Part shown: in pieces, positions 33,815 to 41,830 of the stretch
Layout of the letters: each line of letters opens with the position of its first letter
How positions within the stretch are numbered: the stretch's first letter is position 1
NCBI RefSeq assembly: GCF_001482365.1
Contig: NZ_CP013254.1
Location: 806,001-870,000 of the forward strand
Source: Kocuria flava
GTDB lineage: Bacteria; Actinomycetota; Actinomycetes; Actinomycetales; Micrococcaceae
Direction of reading: 5' to 3'
Length of the DNA stretch: 64,000 nt
The notes under the pieces: generated by a model
The model's database searches: none
Told to the model about the DNA's origin: nothing
What the model saw: only the letters and a program-made list of their open reading frames with translations
Translations under genes and position numbers: made by a program

Positions 33815-34979
33815 GTGGGAGACCTCCGGGCCCCTGACCCTGACTCCCGCCCAGCGGCACGTGCTGGAGACCCGCTTCGAGGCCGTCGTCCGCGCGAGCG
33901 GCCACGGGGATGAGGTCGCTGTGCGCCCCGGCGGCGTGGTGGGCAGCGTCAGCGTCGGCGGCGTTCCGATCGTGGTGCGGCCCAAGATCCCGATCGACCG
34001 GGTGCTGTTCATGACCGCCTACGCCGCGGACCCGTTCCGGTGGGAGGAGAACTGGTCGGTCATCGCCGGCGCCGACGACCTCGAGGACGGCATGGCCGCC
34101 CTTTTCGTCGCGGCCTGCCGCCGGACACTGCAGCGCGGACTGCTGCGCTCGTACCGCACCGTCGACGCCGACCTGCCGATGGTCAAGGGTCGGGTGCGCT
34201 GGAACGTCCAGGCGCGGCGGCCGGCACCGCTACCCGTGGCGTCCCGCTTCCAGGTGCACGACGACGACATCACGGAGAACCGGATCCTCCGCGAGGCACT
34301 CGCGGCGCTGCGCCACAGCCGCCTGACGGACCCGGCGCTCGCGGCCGGTGTGGACCGCCTGTGGCGCAGCCTCGAGCACGTCCGGCCCCTGCGGGAACCC
34401 CTCGCCGCACTGGACACGATCACCTGGACCCGTCAGAACGAGCACTACCGCCAGGTCCTCGGCCTGGCGCGGGTCGTGCTGGAGAACTCCATGGCCGACC
34501 TCGCCGGGGGAGTCGTGGGCACGATCGGCTTCACGCTGCACCTGCACACGGTTTTCGAGCAGTTCGTGCGCACGGCCCTGCGCGAGGCCGCCGGCCTCAC
34601 GGAGACGGAGTTCCCCGACAGTTGGCGAGGGAAGGGGCTTTTCCTGGCCGAGAGCGGGCAGGTCCCACTGGTCCCGGACCTCGGTGTGCGGGTCGGCGCA
34701 CACTGGCGGTTCGTGGGCGACGTGAAGTACAAGCGGGACGCAGGACCCGGCCACGAGGCAGATCTCTACCAACTGTTGGCCTATGCCACGGCAACCGGCC
34801 TGCCGGAGGCCACGTTGATCTACGCACAAGGGCCGCAGGTGCCGGTCACGCATGAGGTGCGACATGCGGGGAAGCGACTGCACCTGTGGCATCTTGACCT
34901 CACCAGTGAGCCACGGGAGGTCCTACGGCAGCTCCGCGGGCTGACGCCCGCCTTGTCCTCATCGGCGGCGGACCGGTAG
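33798..34979 (+). CDS. mcrC: McrC-like nuclease subunit
   Basis: A 393-residue McrC protein. The N-terminal part carries the conserved VGSVSVGGVPIVVRPKIPID beta-rich segment. PMVKGRVRWNVQARRP and the downstream helical region are family-typical. The PD-(D/E)xK nuclease site lies near residues 290-312: VPDLGVRV, then FVGDVKYKR with Asp and Lys, followed by GHEADLYQLLAYATA. It docks on the McrB hexamer and supplies the cut. Translation is coupled to mcrB by a 17-base overlap. Its 3' end overlaps, in the opposite direction, the radical SAM gene by 21 bases. Confidence 0.92.
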   Translation: MLQLTEWETSGPLTLTPAQRHVLETRFEAVVRASGHGDEVAVRPGGVVGSVSVGGVPIVVRPKIPIDRVLFMTAYAADPFRWEENWSVIAGADDLEDGMAALFVAACRRTLQRGLLRSYRTVDADLPMVKGRVRWNVQARRPAPLPVASRFQVHDDDITENRILREALAALRHSRLTDPALAAGVDRLWRSLEHVRPLREPLAALDTITWTRQNEHYRQVLGLARVVLENSMADLAGGVVGTIGFTLHLHTVFEQFVRTALREAAGLTETEFPDSWRGKGLFLAESGQVPLVPDLGVRVGAHWRFVGDVKYKRDAGPGHEADLYQLLAYATATGLPEATLIYAQGPQVPVTHEVRHAGKRLHLWHLDLTSEPREVLRQLRGLTPALSSSAADR

Positions 34980-35708
34980 ACCTCCGCTGTCGGAGCCGGC
35001 CCCGAGGGGTGCCGAGCCGGTCTCGGACGGGGCGATCCCATCACGGGAGCGGCGCAAGCGAGACGGCGGACGTTGCCGGGTCCCGAGGTCGGCGAGAAGC
35101 GTGTCGAGATCGTCCGAGGCAGCCCATCCGTTGACGGAGACCTGCCCCTCAGCGGTGACTCGGACTTCCAGGCGGTCATTGCATGCGCCCAGCCTGTTCC
35201 GGAGGTGGGCATATCGCGGGGTGAGGAAGTGGAAGCGCTGATTGGTTGAGCCGACCCAGGGGCGGGCGAGGTCGGGGCGCGCACGGTCATAGGGACCGTC
35301 CACCAGAAGATCGGTGGCCTCCAGGAGACGACGAACACTCGTGTCACCACGGGCCGCACGGGTCTCCAGGTCTTCGCGGAGGAAACCGGTGAACGTCATG
35401 ACGGACAGGCCGCCGACGCGGACCGCTTCGGCCAGCGCGGCGAGGCCCTCAGCCTGCTCGAAGGGCTCGCCGCCGAGCAGGGTGATGCCCTCGACGTCCG
35501 AGCGATCGGCTTCCTCCGCGAGCTGGAGGGCTGCCACGGGACGCCCACCCGTCCTGGCCCACATGTGCGGATTGAAGCACCCGCGGCACCGAATGCTGCA
35601 CCCCTGGATCCACACCGCGAACCGGCGCCCGGGTCCCTCGGCCTGGGTCACCGGGACGACGTGCGCCACGCGCAGCGTTGCCGTGTCAGATGTCAAGGAT
35701 TCGTCCAC
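34959..35708 (-). CDS. NrdG/PFL-activase-like radical SAM protein
   Basis: About 249 residues. The cluster motif CSIRCRGC (CxxxCxxC) follows FAVWIQG, and ITLLGGEPFEQAEGLAALAE supplies the GGE motif that binds SAM. This is the layout of small 4Fe-4S single-cluster activating-type enzymes. No glycyl-radical partner is present, so it may instead modify a member of this operon or another protein. The GTG start at 35,708 overlaps the preceding gene by 23 bases; a TTG at 35,696 is also possible. It is the last gene of the five-gene Ycf46-like operon and ends inside mcrC on the other strand. Confidence 0.85.
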   Translation of the reverse strand: MDESLTSDTATLRVAHVVPVTQAEGPGRRFAVWIQGCSIRCRGCFNPHMWARTGGRPVAALQLAEEADRSDVEGITLLGGEPFEQAEGLAALAEAVRVGGLSVMTFTGFLREDLETRAARGDTSVRRLLEATDLLVDGPYDRARPDLARPWVGSTNQRFHFLTPRYAHLRNRLGACNDRLEVRVTAEGQVSVNGWAASDDLDTLLADLGTRQRPPSRLRRSRDGIAPSETGSAPLGAGSDSGGLPVRRR

Positions 35709-36543
35709 CTGGGGGCCCCTGACGCGGGCCGCGCTGCTCTGTGGTCGGGGCGTCGACCGTGACGAGGTGGGCGATTCTCGTGTACTGGTGAGGCTGCAGT
35801 CCCGTGGACCGCACGAAGTCGTCGTCGTCCCGGAATCGGCCCTGAGCCTTCCGCACGGACAGGATGTGCTGGGCGAGAACTTCGTCGATGCCGGGAAGTC
35901 GGGCCAGGTCCTGGGCTGTCGCCGTGTTGACGTGCACACGTCCGAACTGCACCGGTGCTGGTCTCGATGCCGGTGGCGATGCGGGGGCAGGAGGTACGAA
36001 CTGCGCCGGCCCGCGCGGCGGGGGCGGCGTCCACGGTCGAGGACCCGGTGCCGGGGCCTGCCGACCGGGCTGGTAATAGGCGGCGTTGTCGATGCCCTGG
36101 AAGCTGTGGCTCGGCTGGCCGGGCTGACGCAAATCGGCAGGCGGCGCCTGTGGCGGAGCGCCCTCCGTGTACCAGGGGACGAGTGAGGCGCGCCACCGAA
36201 GGTACTCCTTGTTGAGGATGAAGGCATGAATGACCCCGCCGACCCATGTGCCTAGGAGTAGCAGCCCTCCGACGTCGGCGAACGCCTGCACTCCCGTGGA
36301 CCTGGCCGCCTCGTCGAGAACGAAGAGCAAGACACCGAGACCGGCATAGATCGCCGCGATGACCCACCACCGGCGCTTCCTCGTGCGCGCCGCGACGTAG
36401 ACGAAGCCGACCCACGAGAACAGGCCCAGGCCGAGAATGGGCGCGAGCAGCCACGCGCTGTGACGGAGGCGCCACTTCCCGTTGGCGAGCTTCTGCGCAG
36501 CCATCGGCTGGCCTCCGACGGAGTTATTGCTGACGTAGTTCAT
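35686..36543 (-). CDS. Membrane protein with ComEA-like helix-hairpin-helix domain
   Basis: A 285-residue protein. The first about 115 residues hold three or four membrane segments (SAWLLAPILGLGLFSWVGFV, WWVIAAIYAGLGVLLFVLD, VGGLLLLGTWVGGVIHAF). A Pro/Ala-rich disordered linker (of about 130-200) follows. Residues of about 203-265 are an HhH module: VHVNTATAQDLARLPGIDEV, then AQHILSVRKAQGRFRDDDDF, the ComEA pattern that contacts DNA backbone non-specifically. So the protein probably tethers DNA, or a DNA-bound complex, to the membrane. It overlaps both neighbours (20 and 23 bases). Confidence 0.8.
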   Translation of the reverse strand: MNYVSNNSVGGQPMAAQKLANGKWRLRHSAWLLAPILGLGLFSWVGFVYVAARTRKRRWWVIAAIYAGLGVLLFVLDEAARSTGVQAFADVGGLLLLGTWVGGVIHAFILNKEYLRWRASLVPWYTEGAPPQAPPADLRQPGQPSHSFQGIDNAAYYQPGRQAPAPGPRPWTPPPPRGPAQFVPPAPASPPASRPAPVQFGRVHVNTATAQDLARLPGIDEVLAQHILSVRKAQGRFRDDDDFVRSTGLQPHQYTRIAHLVTVDAPTTEQRGPRQGPPGGRILDI

Positions 36544-36745
36544 GTCGTACCTCGGTGTGGATGGTGCCCTCTCGCCGGTCGTAGTCGGCGGTGAACGTGC
36601 TGTGGACAGTGGTGGCCTCGAGCAGGTCCTCGAGAACGGCGATCGACTCCAGGCAGCTCGGGCCGAGCATGCCCCTGGTCTCGGCCGTGATGGCGCCGTC
36701 GGGATCGACGCGAAGGACGATCTGCCGGGGCTCGGGGGCGGTCAC
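36524..36745 (-). CDS. DUF2997-like small protein
   Basis: A 73-residue protein: RQIVLRVDPDGAITAETRGM, GPSCLESIAVLEDLLEATTV. The I-x-V-x-x-D-G-x-I-x-x-E-T-x-G-x-x-G-x-x-C pattern is that of DUF2997, a small family usually encoded next to Ycf46/Ycf35-type genes. The Cys after GP is a possible radical SAM target or metal ligand (inference). It overlaps the preceding gene by 4 bases and the next by 20. Confidence 0.8.
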   Translation of the reverse strand: MTAPEPRQIVLRVDPDGAITAETRGMLGPSCLESIAVLEDLLEATTVHSTFTADYDRREGTIHTEVRHELRQQ

Positions 36746-37194
36746 GCCGAAGCTCCCACGGTCAGGACCACGGTGACGCTGTTATCGTGCTCGACGGTTT
36801 CGGACTCCAGGGTCATCCCGGCCTGGGGCGCCCGTTCGCGCAGCTTGGCGAGCACCTCCTGCTGGACCCGCCCTCCGTATGCCGCGTCGACGGCCGCGAT
36901 GATCTGTTCCGCCCGGTCGGTGTCGACCTCGCCGACCAGGTGCACCGACCAAGCACCCTCCGCATCGCGCTGGAACTCGGCGTGGACTCTCTGCCACTCC
37001 GCCGACAGCCGGTTCTCGTGGAGCGCCGTCGAAGCGCCGGTATCGGCGAGCGCGGCCGCGAGGAGGTGCTCATTGCGCATGCGGGTGGCGACATGGCAGA
37101 CCGTGCGACCGTGTGCATCGATCTCCGGGCGGCTGGCCTTCCACGCCGCAACGGCGGCCATGGCCGCGGGCACCAGGATCAGTGAGACGCTCAT
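36742..37194 (-). CDS. Small alpha/beta protein in the DUF1257 (Ycf35) position
   Basis: A 150-residue protein. An N-terminal hydrophobic segment (LILVPAAMAAVAAW) precedes a domain with TVCHVATRMRNEHLLAAALA and WSVHLVGEVDTDRAEQIIAA, ending with strands ESETVEHDNSVTVVL. Its location between a DUF2997 gene and a Ycf46-like ATPase is where DUF1257/Ycf35 proteins are found. Sequence similarity to DUF1257 is only partial by eye, so this is a positional call. GGAGGGG lies upstream of the ATG at 37,194. Confidence 0.6.
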   Translation of the reverse strand: MSVSLILVPAAMAAVAAWKASRPEIDAHGRTVCHVATRMRNEHLLAAALADTGASTALHENRLSAEWQRVHAEFQRDAEGAWSVHLVGEVDTDRAEQIIAAVDAAYGGRVQQEVLAKLRERAPQAGMTLESETVEHDNSVTVVLTVGASA

Positions 37195-37223
37195 GGGGAT
37201 CCCTCCGGGGAGTAGTGAGTCAT

Positions 37224-38936
37224 CTAGAAGTCCACCAGTCGACCGCCGCGGCTCAGCGGAAGCTCGACCACCGTCCCGGTGGACGTGGTCCCTGCCTCGT
37301 CCGGTCCGTCCGGCCCAGGAGGCGTCTCGACGCCGTATCCGGTGCGATCCTCCCCTGCGGTCGCGGCGACAGCACGGACGGCGGCCCAGGCGCGGATCGC
37401 CCGGATCTGCTCGGCCTGGGTGATGCTGAGGGGCACCATGTTCTCGACAGCGCGGAACAGGTCCTCCTCGGTCAGCGGACGTCGTTCCGAGAAGGCGTCG
37501 AAGAGCCCGGCAATGACGGCGTGCTCGATCTCGGCTCCTGAGTACCCCTCCGTCACGTCCGCCAGCCGGGACGTCAGGGCGTCGTCGATCGTCAGCCCGG
37601 TGGCGACGTTCCCGTTGCCCAAGCGTTTGTGGAGGTGCAGTCGCCACACATCGCACCGCTCGGCCGCGGTGGGAAGGTCCACGAAGAAGATCTCGTCGAA
37701 GCGGCCCTTCCGCAGGAACTCAGGGGGCAGAACATCGACGTTGTTGGCCGTGGCGATGACGAACACGGGCGCGCTCTTCTCCTGCATCCAGGAGAGGAAG
37801 GAACCGAAGACGCGGGAGGACGTGCCGGAGTCCCCGGCGTTGCCGGCAGCCCCGGAGAATCCCTTCTCGATCTCGTCGATCCACAGGACGCACGGAACCG
37901 TTGCCTCGGCCGAGCGAATGGCATTGCGCATGTTCTGCTCGCTGGACCCCACGAGACCGGCGAACACCTTGCCGATGTCGAGTCGCAGAAGGGGAAGACT
38001 CCACGCGGAGGCCACGGCTTTCGCGGTGAGGGACTTGCCGCAACCGGGCACGCCGGTCATCAGCACGCCCTTCGGCGCAGGAAGCCCGTAGTCGGCTGCG
38101 GCAGCCATCCAGGAGTTGTCACGTTTGCCCAACCACCGCTTGAGGTTCTGCAGACCACCCACGTCCGCGAGGTCCACGTCCGCCGGCACGAATTCCAGCA
38201 ACCCGGATTTGCGGATCGTCTGACGCTTCTCCTCGAGGACCACCTGGACGTCCTCGTTGGCCAGCACGCCGTTGTTCACCATGGCGCGCGCAAACGCGTT
38301 GGCGGCCTCGTGGAGCGTCAGCCCCATGGCGGCCTGAGCCAGTCGCTCCCGCCCGGCCTCGTCCACTTCGACCCGGATCCGCCCGCCCGAGGCGTTGGTG
38401 TCGATCATGGCGTCGAGAAGCTGCCGGATCTCGGTCTCATCAGGTAGCGGGAAGTCAACGATGGTGATGTCCTTCTCCAGCTCCGGTGGGATGCGCAGCA
38501 CCGGGGACACGAGGACGAGTACCCGCGCCGCGGTGCCGGTCTGGAACGCCTCGGCGATGTCGCGGATGCGGCGGGTCACGGCCACATCCGCGGGGCGCCC
38601 GGTGCCGTCGCCGAGATGGGCGTGCAGGTCACGGAACACGAAGACCCCGGGCTCCTCGTGCTTCAGTACGCGTTCGAGGGCCTTCGCGGCATCGTTCGTG
38701 CCGGACGGGATCTTTCCCTCCGGATCCACCAGGCCCTGGGTCGCCGACCAGGTCCACACCGGACGCGGTGTTCGTACGTGCTCGGCGTCGGAAGCGATCG
38801 CCGAGATCTCCCGGAGGACTCGGGTCTCCTCGAACGACTCGATGTACAGAACGGGGAAACGCGCCTTGAACAGCAGGCCCAGGGTGTCCCGAAAGGAAGG
38901 TCTCGCCCGTCGGGCTGGTCCCGCTACGTCCTGCAT
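37224..38936 (-). CDS. Ycf46-like AAA+ ATPase
   Basis: A 570-residue ATPase. The N-terminal half (1-240) is the degenerate AAA-like domain of the Ycf46 family (RDTLGLLFKARFPVLYIES, then GVFVFRDLHAHLGD). The second AAA+ domain has Walker A MTGVPGCGKSLTAK (of about 290-303), Walker B VPCVLWIDEIEKGF, sensor-1 VFVIATANN, and RKGRFDEIFFVDLPT with arginine-finger residues. The tail is acidic and flexible. It should act as a hexameric ATP-driven remodeller. It is the first gene of the operon, and AGGGGA lies before the ATG. Only 56 bases separate the start from the end of an IS256 element, so the native promoter may be altered. Confidence 0.88.
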   Translation of the reverse strand: MQDVAGPARRARPSFRDTLGLLFKARFPVLYIESFEETRVLREISAIASDAEHVRTPRPVWTWSATQGLVDPEGKIPSGTNDAAKALERVLKHEEPGVFVFRDLHAHLGDGTGRPADVAVTRRIRDIAEAFQTGTAARVLVLVSPVLRIPPELEKDITIVDFPLPDETEIRQLLDAMIDTNASGGRIRVEVDEAGRERLAQAAMGLTLHEAANAFARAMVNNGVLANEDVQVVLEEKRQTIRKSGLLEFVPADVDLADVGGLQNLKRWLGKRDNSWMAAAADYGLPAPKGVLMTGVPGCGKSLTAKAVASAWSLPLLRLDIGKVFAGLVGSSEQNMRNAIRSAEATVPCVLWIDEIEKGFSGAAGNAGDSGTSSRVFGSFLSWMQEKSAPVFVIATANNVDVLPPEFLRKGRFDEIFFVDLPTAAERCDVWRLHLHKRLGNGNVATGLTIDDALTSRLADVTEGYSGAEIEHAVIAGLFDAFSERRPLTEEDLFRAVENMVPLSITQAEQIRAIRAWAAVRAVAATAGEDRTGYGVETPPGPDGPDEAGTTSTGTVVELPLSRGGRLVDF

Positions 38937-38992
38937 GTGATGTGTCCCCTGTTCCTACGGTTGCCACCTATCGGTTCGAGTTGCGTCCTGCA

Positions 38993-40381
38993 GAGTGGTG
39001 TACGGGTAGCCCGGTGAGCGCGTCGCCACAGACGAAGGCGGTCACCGCGTGATCCTTCGAGTGAACCTTCCACAGCACTCTCGAAGAGGACCATCACGAT
39101 GACCGCTCCTTCCAGTATCGACCCTGCCCAGTTCCTGCACGAGCACCTCGCCCAGGCCTCTCCGGACCTGCTGCGCGAGATGCTCACGACCTTCGTGAAC
39201 ACCTTGCTCTCGGCCGAGGCCGACACGGTGTGCGGGGCCGCCTACGGGGCGTCCTCGCCAAAGAGGGTGAACTCCCGCAACGGCTACCGCCACCGTGACT
39301 TTGACACCCGCACCGGGACCATCGACGTGGCGATCCCCAAGCTGCGGACCGGCACCTACTTCCCGGAGTGGCTCCTGGAACGGCGCCGCCGGGCCGAGTC
39401 CGCCCTGACTTCCGTGGTGGCCACCTGCTACCTGCTCGGCGTCTCGACCCGTCGGATGGACAAGCTCGTGCAGTCGTTGGGCATCACCGGGCTGTCTCGC
39501 TCCCAGGTCTCGACCATGGCCACCGACCTCGACGAGCACGTGGAGTCCTTCCGCACCCGCCCGCTCGATGCCGGCCCCTACACGTTCGTGGCCGCTGACG
39601 CACTGACGATGAAGGTCCGCGAGGGCGGGCGGGTGGTGAAGGTCGCGGTCATGGTCGCCACCGGCGTCAACGCCGACGGGCACCGGGAGATCCTCGGGGT
39701 GCAGAGCGCCACGGCCGAGTCCGGCGCCGGGTGGCTGGGGTTCTTCCGGGATCTGGTGGCCCGCGGACTGGCCGGGGTGCGACTGGTGACTTCTGACGCC
39801 CACGCCGGGCTGGTGGAGGCCATCGGGGCGACCCTGCCCGGGGCGTCCTGGCAGCGGTGCCGCACCCACTACGCGGCCAACCTCATGGCGACCACCCCGA
39901 AGGCCTCCTGGCCGGCGGTGAAGGCGATGCTGCACTCGGTCTACGACCAGCCCGACGACGCCTCGGTGCAGGCGCAGTTCGACAAGCTCCTGGAGATGGT
40001 CGAGCCCCAGCTGCCGGCCGTGCACGCCCACTTGGACGAGGCCAGGGCCGACATCCTGGCCTTCACCACCTTCCCGAAGGGGCTGTGGCGCCAGATCTGG
40101 TCCAACAACCCCAACGAGCGGCTCAACCGCGAGATCCGCCGGCGCACCGACGTGGTCGGGATCTTCCCGGACCGGACCTCCCTGATCCGTCTGGTCGGGG
40201 CGGTGCTGGCCGAGCAACACGACGAGTGGGCCGAAGGCCGCCGCTATCTGGGCCTGGACGTGCTGGCCAAGTCCCGACTGACCCTCGTCAATACCGCCGA
40301 CACCGATCAGGAGGACACCACCGCCCTCGGCGCCCTCAGCGCCTGACCCCACAAGGATCACGCCGAATCTGTACACCACTC
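38993..40381 (+). mobile_element. IS256-family insertion sequence (copy A)
   Basis: The ends are marked by an 11-base inverted repeat, GAGTGGTGTAC at 38,993-39,003 and its complement at 40,371-40,381, around an intact transposase. IS256 elements usually leave 8-base target duplications, but the flanks here (GTCCTGCA and AAAAGGAC) do not match. One side has therefore probably been rearranged since insertion. Confidence 0.8.
39099..40346 (+). CDS. IS256-family (mutator-type) transposase
   Basis: A 415-residue DDE transposase. The motifs include SRNGYRHRDFDTRTGTIDVA and IPKLRTGTYFPEWLLERRRR; the first Asp in FVAADALTMKV; the second in VRLVTSDAHAGLVEA; CRTHYAANLM; and the region of the catalytic Glu, NNPNERLNREIRRRTDVVGI. 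Length and frame are normal, so it may be active. It sits between the Ycf46-like operon and a decayed gene pair. Confidence 0.93.
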   Translation: MTAPSSIDPAQFLHEHLAQASPDLLREMLTTFVNTLLSAEADTVCGAAYGASSPKRVNSRNGYRHRDFDTRTGTIDVAIPKLRTGTYFPEWLLERRRRAESALTSVVATCYLLGVSTRRMDKLVQSLGITGLSRSQVSTMATDLDEHVESFRTRPLDAGPYTFVAADALTMKVREGGRVVKVAVMVATGVNADGHREILGVQSATAESGAGWLGFFRDLVARGLAGVRLVTSDAHAGLVEAIGATLPGASWQRCRTHYAANLMATTPKASWPAVKAMLHSVYDQPDDASVQAQFDKLLEMVEPQLPAVHAHLDEARADILAFTTFPKGLWRQIWSNNPNERLNREIRRRTDVVGIFPDRTSLIRLVGAVLAEQHDEWAEGRRYLGLDVLAKSRLTLVNTADTDQEDTTALGALSA

Positions 40382-40692
40382 AAAAGGACTTGACCTCGGT
40401 TCGTCGCCGATGCGCCTGCACATCTAGCACCTGCGGAGGCCTGTGGCAGTGGTCCCCCCCAGGCTATCTCCATCGATGTGCATATATAGAGAGTGCGTGC
40501 TGAGATGACGCTGGCCTCGTTTCCGTGATGGCGAAGCGTGCGGTCACGAGCGGCTCGTGGCCCTCGATGAGTGGGGCGAAGACAGCCAGGGCGTGGGGGG
40601 GAAGGCCGACGGTTTCCTCCGGCTGATGACGCTCAGGAGGTCCTCGGACCTGCTCACGGACAGTTGTGAGCCAACCCGTGATGGTCGGCACG
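40382..40692. other. Intergenic region to the right of IS256 copy A
   Basis: About 310 bases without a recognised gene. It contains an AT-rich patch, GTGCATATATAGAGAG, near 40,476-40,491, unusual for this window, which may be a leftover promoter. Nothing else could be assigned. Confidence 0.35.
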
Positions 40693-41640
40693 TCACCTGA
40701 TCGCCGATCCCGGCTCACGCCCCGGGCCCGGCGGACCGGCGTAGGCCTGGACGACGTCCAGCCAGGCGTCGGCGTCGGGGCCCTCGGCGCTGACGGCGCA
40801 GTCCTGGCGGTGCCGCCGCCGGGTGGCGAGCAGGGCGAAGTCCAGGGCCGCCCCGTGCACCCGCTGGGCGGCGTCGGCCGGTCCCCAGGTCCACGTCTCG
40901 TCTTTGTGGGTGAGTTCCACCCGGAACGGTTCCGTGGGCGGGTCCATCCGGCGCTGGGCGAAGGCGTAGTCGCGGGCGGCCACGGCCAGGTGGGCGACGT
41001 GCCGCAGCCGGGGCGAGGCGGCCGGCGGGAGGCCGAGGGCGTCGCGGACGTCCTGGCCGTGGGCGAAGATCTCCATGATCCGGGCGCTGGCCATCATGGC
41101 CGCGCCCAGGGGCGGGCCGATCCACGGGATGCGCCCGGCCCTCCGGCGCGGCGGCGAGCGCCTCGAGCACCCGGGTCCGGGACGTGCACCAGGACTCCAG
41201 GATCTCGGTGGGGGAGAGTGCGGCGCCCTTCTCGGCAGCGCGATCGACGACGTCGGGATCGGCAGCACACCGCTCTCGCAGCCCGGCGAAGATTGCAGAG
41301 GCCTCGATCGCGCTGAGCACGGCACCGTCCGTCCAGGCCAGGTGGGCCACCTGGTGGCGCACCGAGCACCCTGCGGCCGGGGTGAGGAGGTCCCAGTCGG
41401 AGTCGGGCATCGGGCGCAACAGTTCCCCGAGGAGATCGCCCTCATCCCGCAGGACGACCAGCATGGTCGGGGCGGGCCATTGGATCACCATATTGCGCAA
41501 GTCCTTCTTGAGGATCTCGCCGGTCGTATTCCGCGGCAAGTCGTCGAGGAACTCGACCTCGGCCCGGACCTTGTAGGCCACCAGCCGCTATCGGCACCAG
41601 TCGCTCAGGTCCTCGGAGGTCCTGGGGCAGGGGCCCAGGC
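40693..41640 (-). pseudogene. Decayed second copy of the acyl-CoA synthetase tail plus DinB-like gene
   Basis: Compared with 27,661-28,600 this copy is clearly homologous but broken. The synthetase tail reads EDLSDWCR, a stop (TAG), then VEFLDDLPRNTTGEILKKDL. The DinB-like part begins MARPD in one frame, continues as RDEGDLLGELLRPMPDSDWD and VRHQVAHLAWTDGAVLSAIE in another, and shifts again at about 41,135, where one extra base is present. It then ends with the HGQDVRDALGLPP segment and a tail PGPGREPGSAIR. Several independent lesions make it a true pseudogene. It is in the same orientation as the first copy. Confidence 0.85.
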
Positions 41641-41678
41641 ACGCGAAATGTCGCGCTGCGACCACAGCGCCTGCCCGG

Positions 41679-41830
41679 TCAGAGGGCGCTGGCGGCCAAC
41701 CGGTACATGAACGCGGCCATCTGGTCGCGCAGCACTGGCCCGTAGGGACGGAACTCTTTGCCGCGCGAGGTGTTCCACCCGCCGGAGACTCCCTTGCCAG
41801 CCAGCCAGGCGATCGGCTTGTAGAACACGT
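41679..41830 (-). pseudogene. 3' end of the SLH-domain protein gene, cut off by IS256
   Basis: The reverse-strand frame reads YKPIAWLAGKGVSGGWNTSR, GKEFRPYGPVLRDQMAAFMY, RLAASAL and a stop. It is the end of an SLH repeat and of the gene at 45,015-46,706. The last 8 bases (41,823-41,830, GAACACGT) are the target duplication of the IS256 copy B insertion. Confidence 0.88.

Noticed and set aside
38985..40389. 8-base target duplication around IS256 copy A
   Set aside because: Flanks GTCCTGCA and AAAAGGAC do not match as direct repeats.
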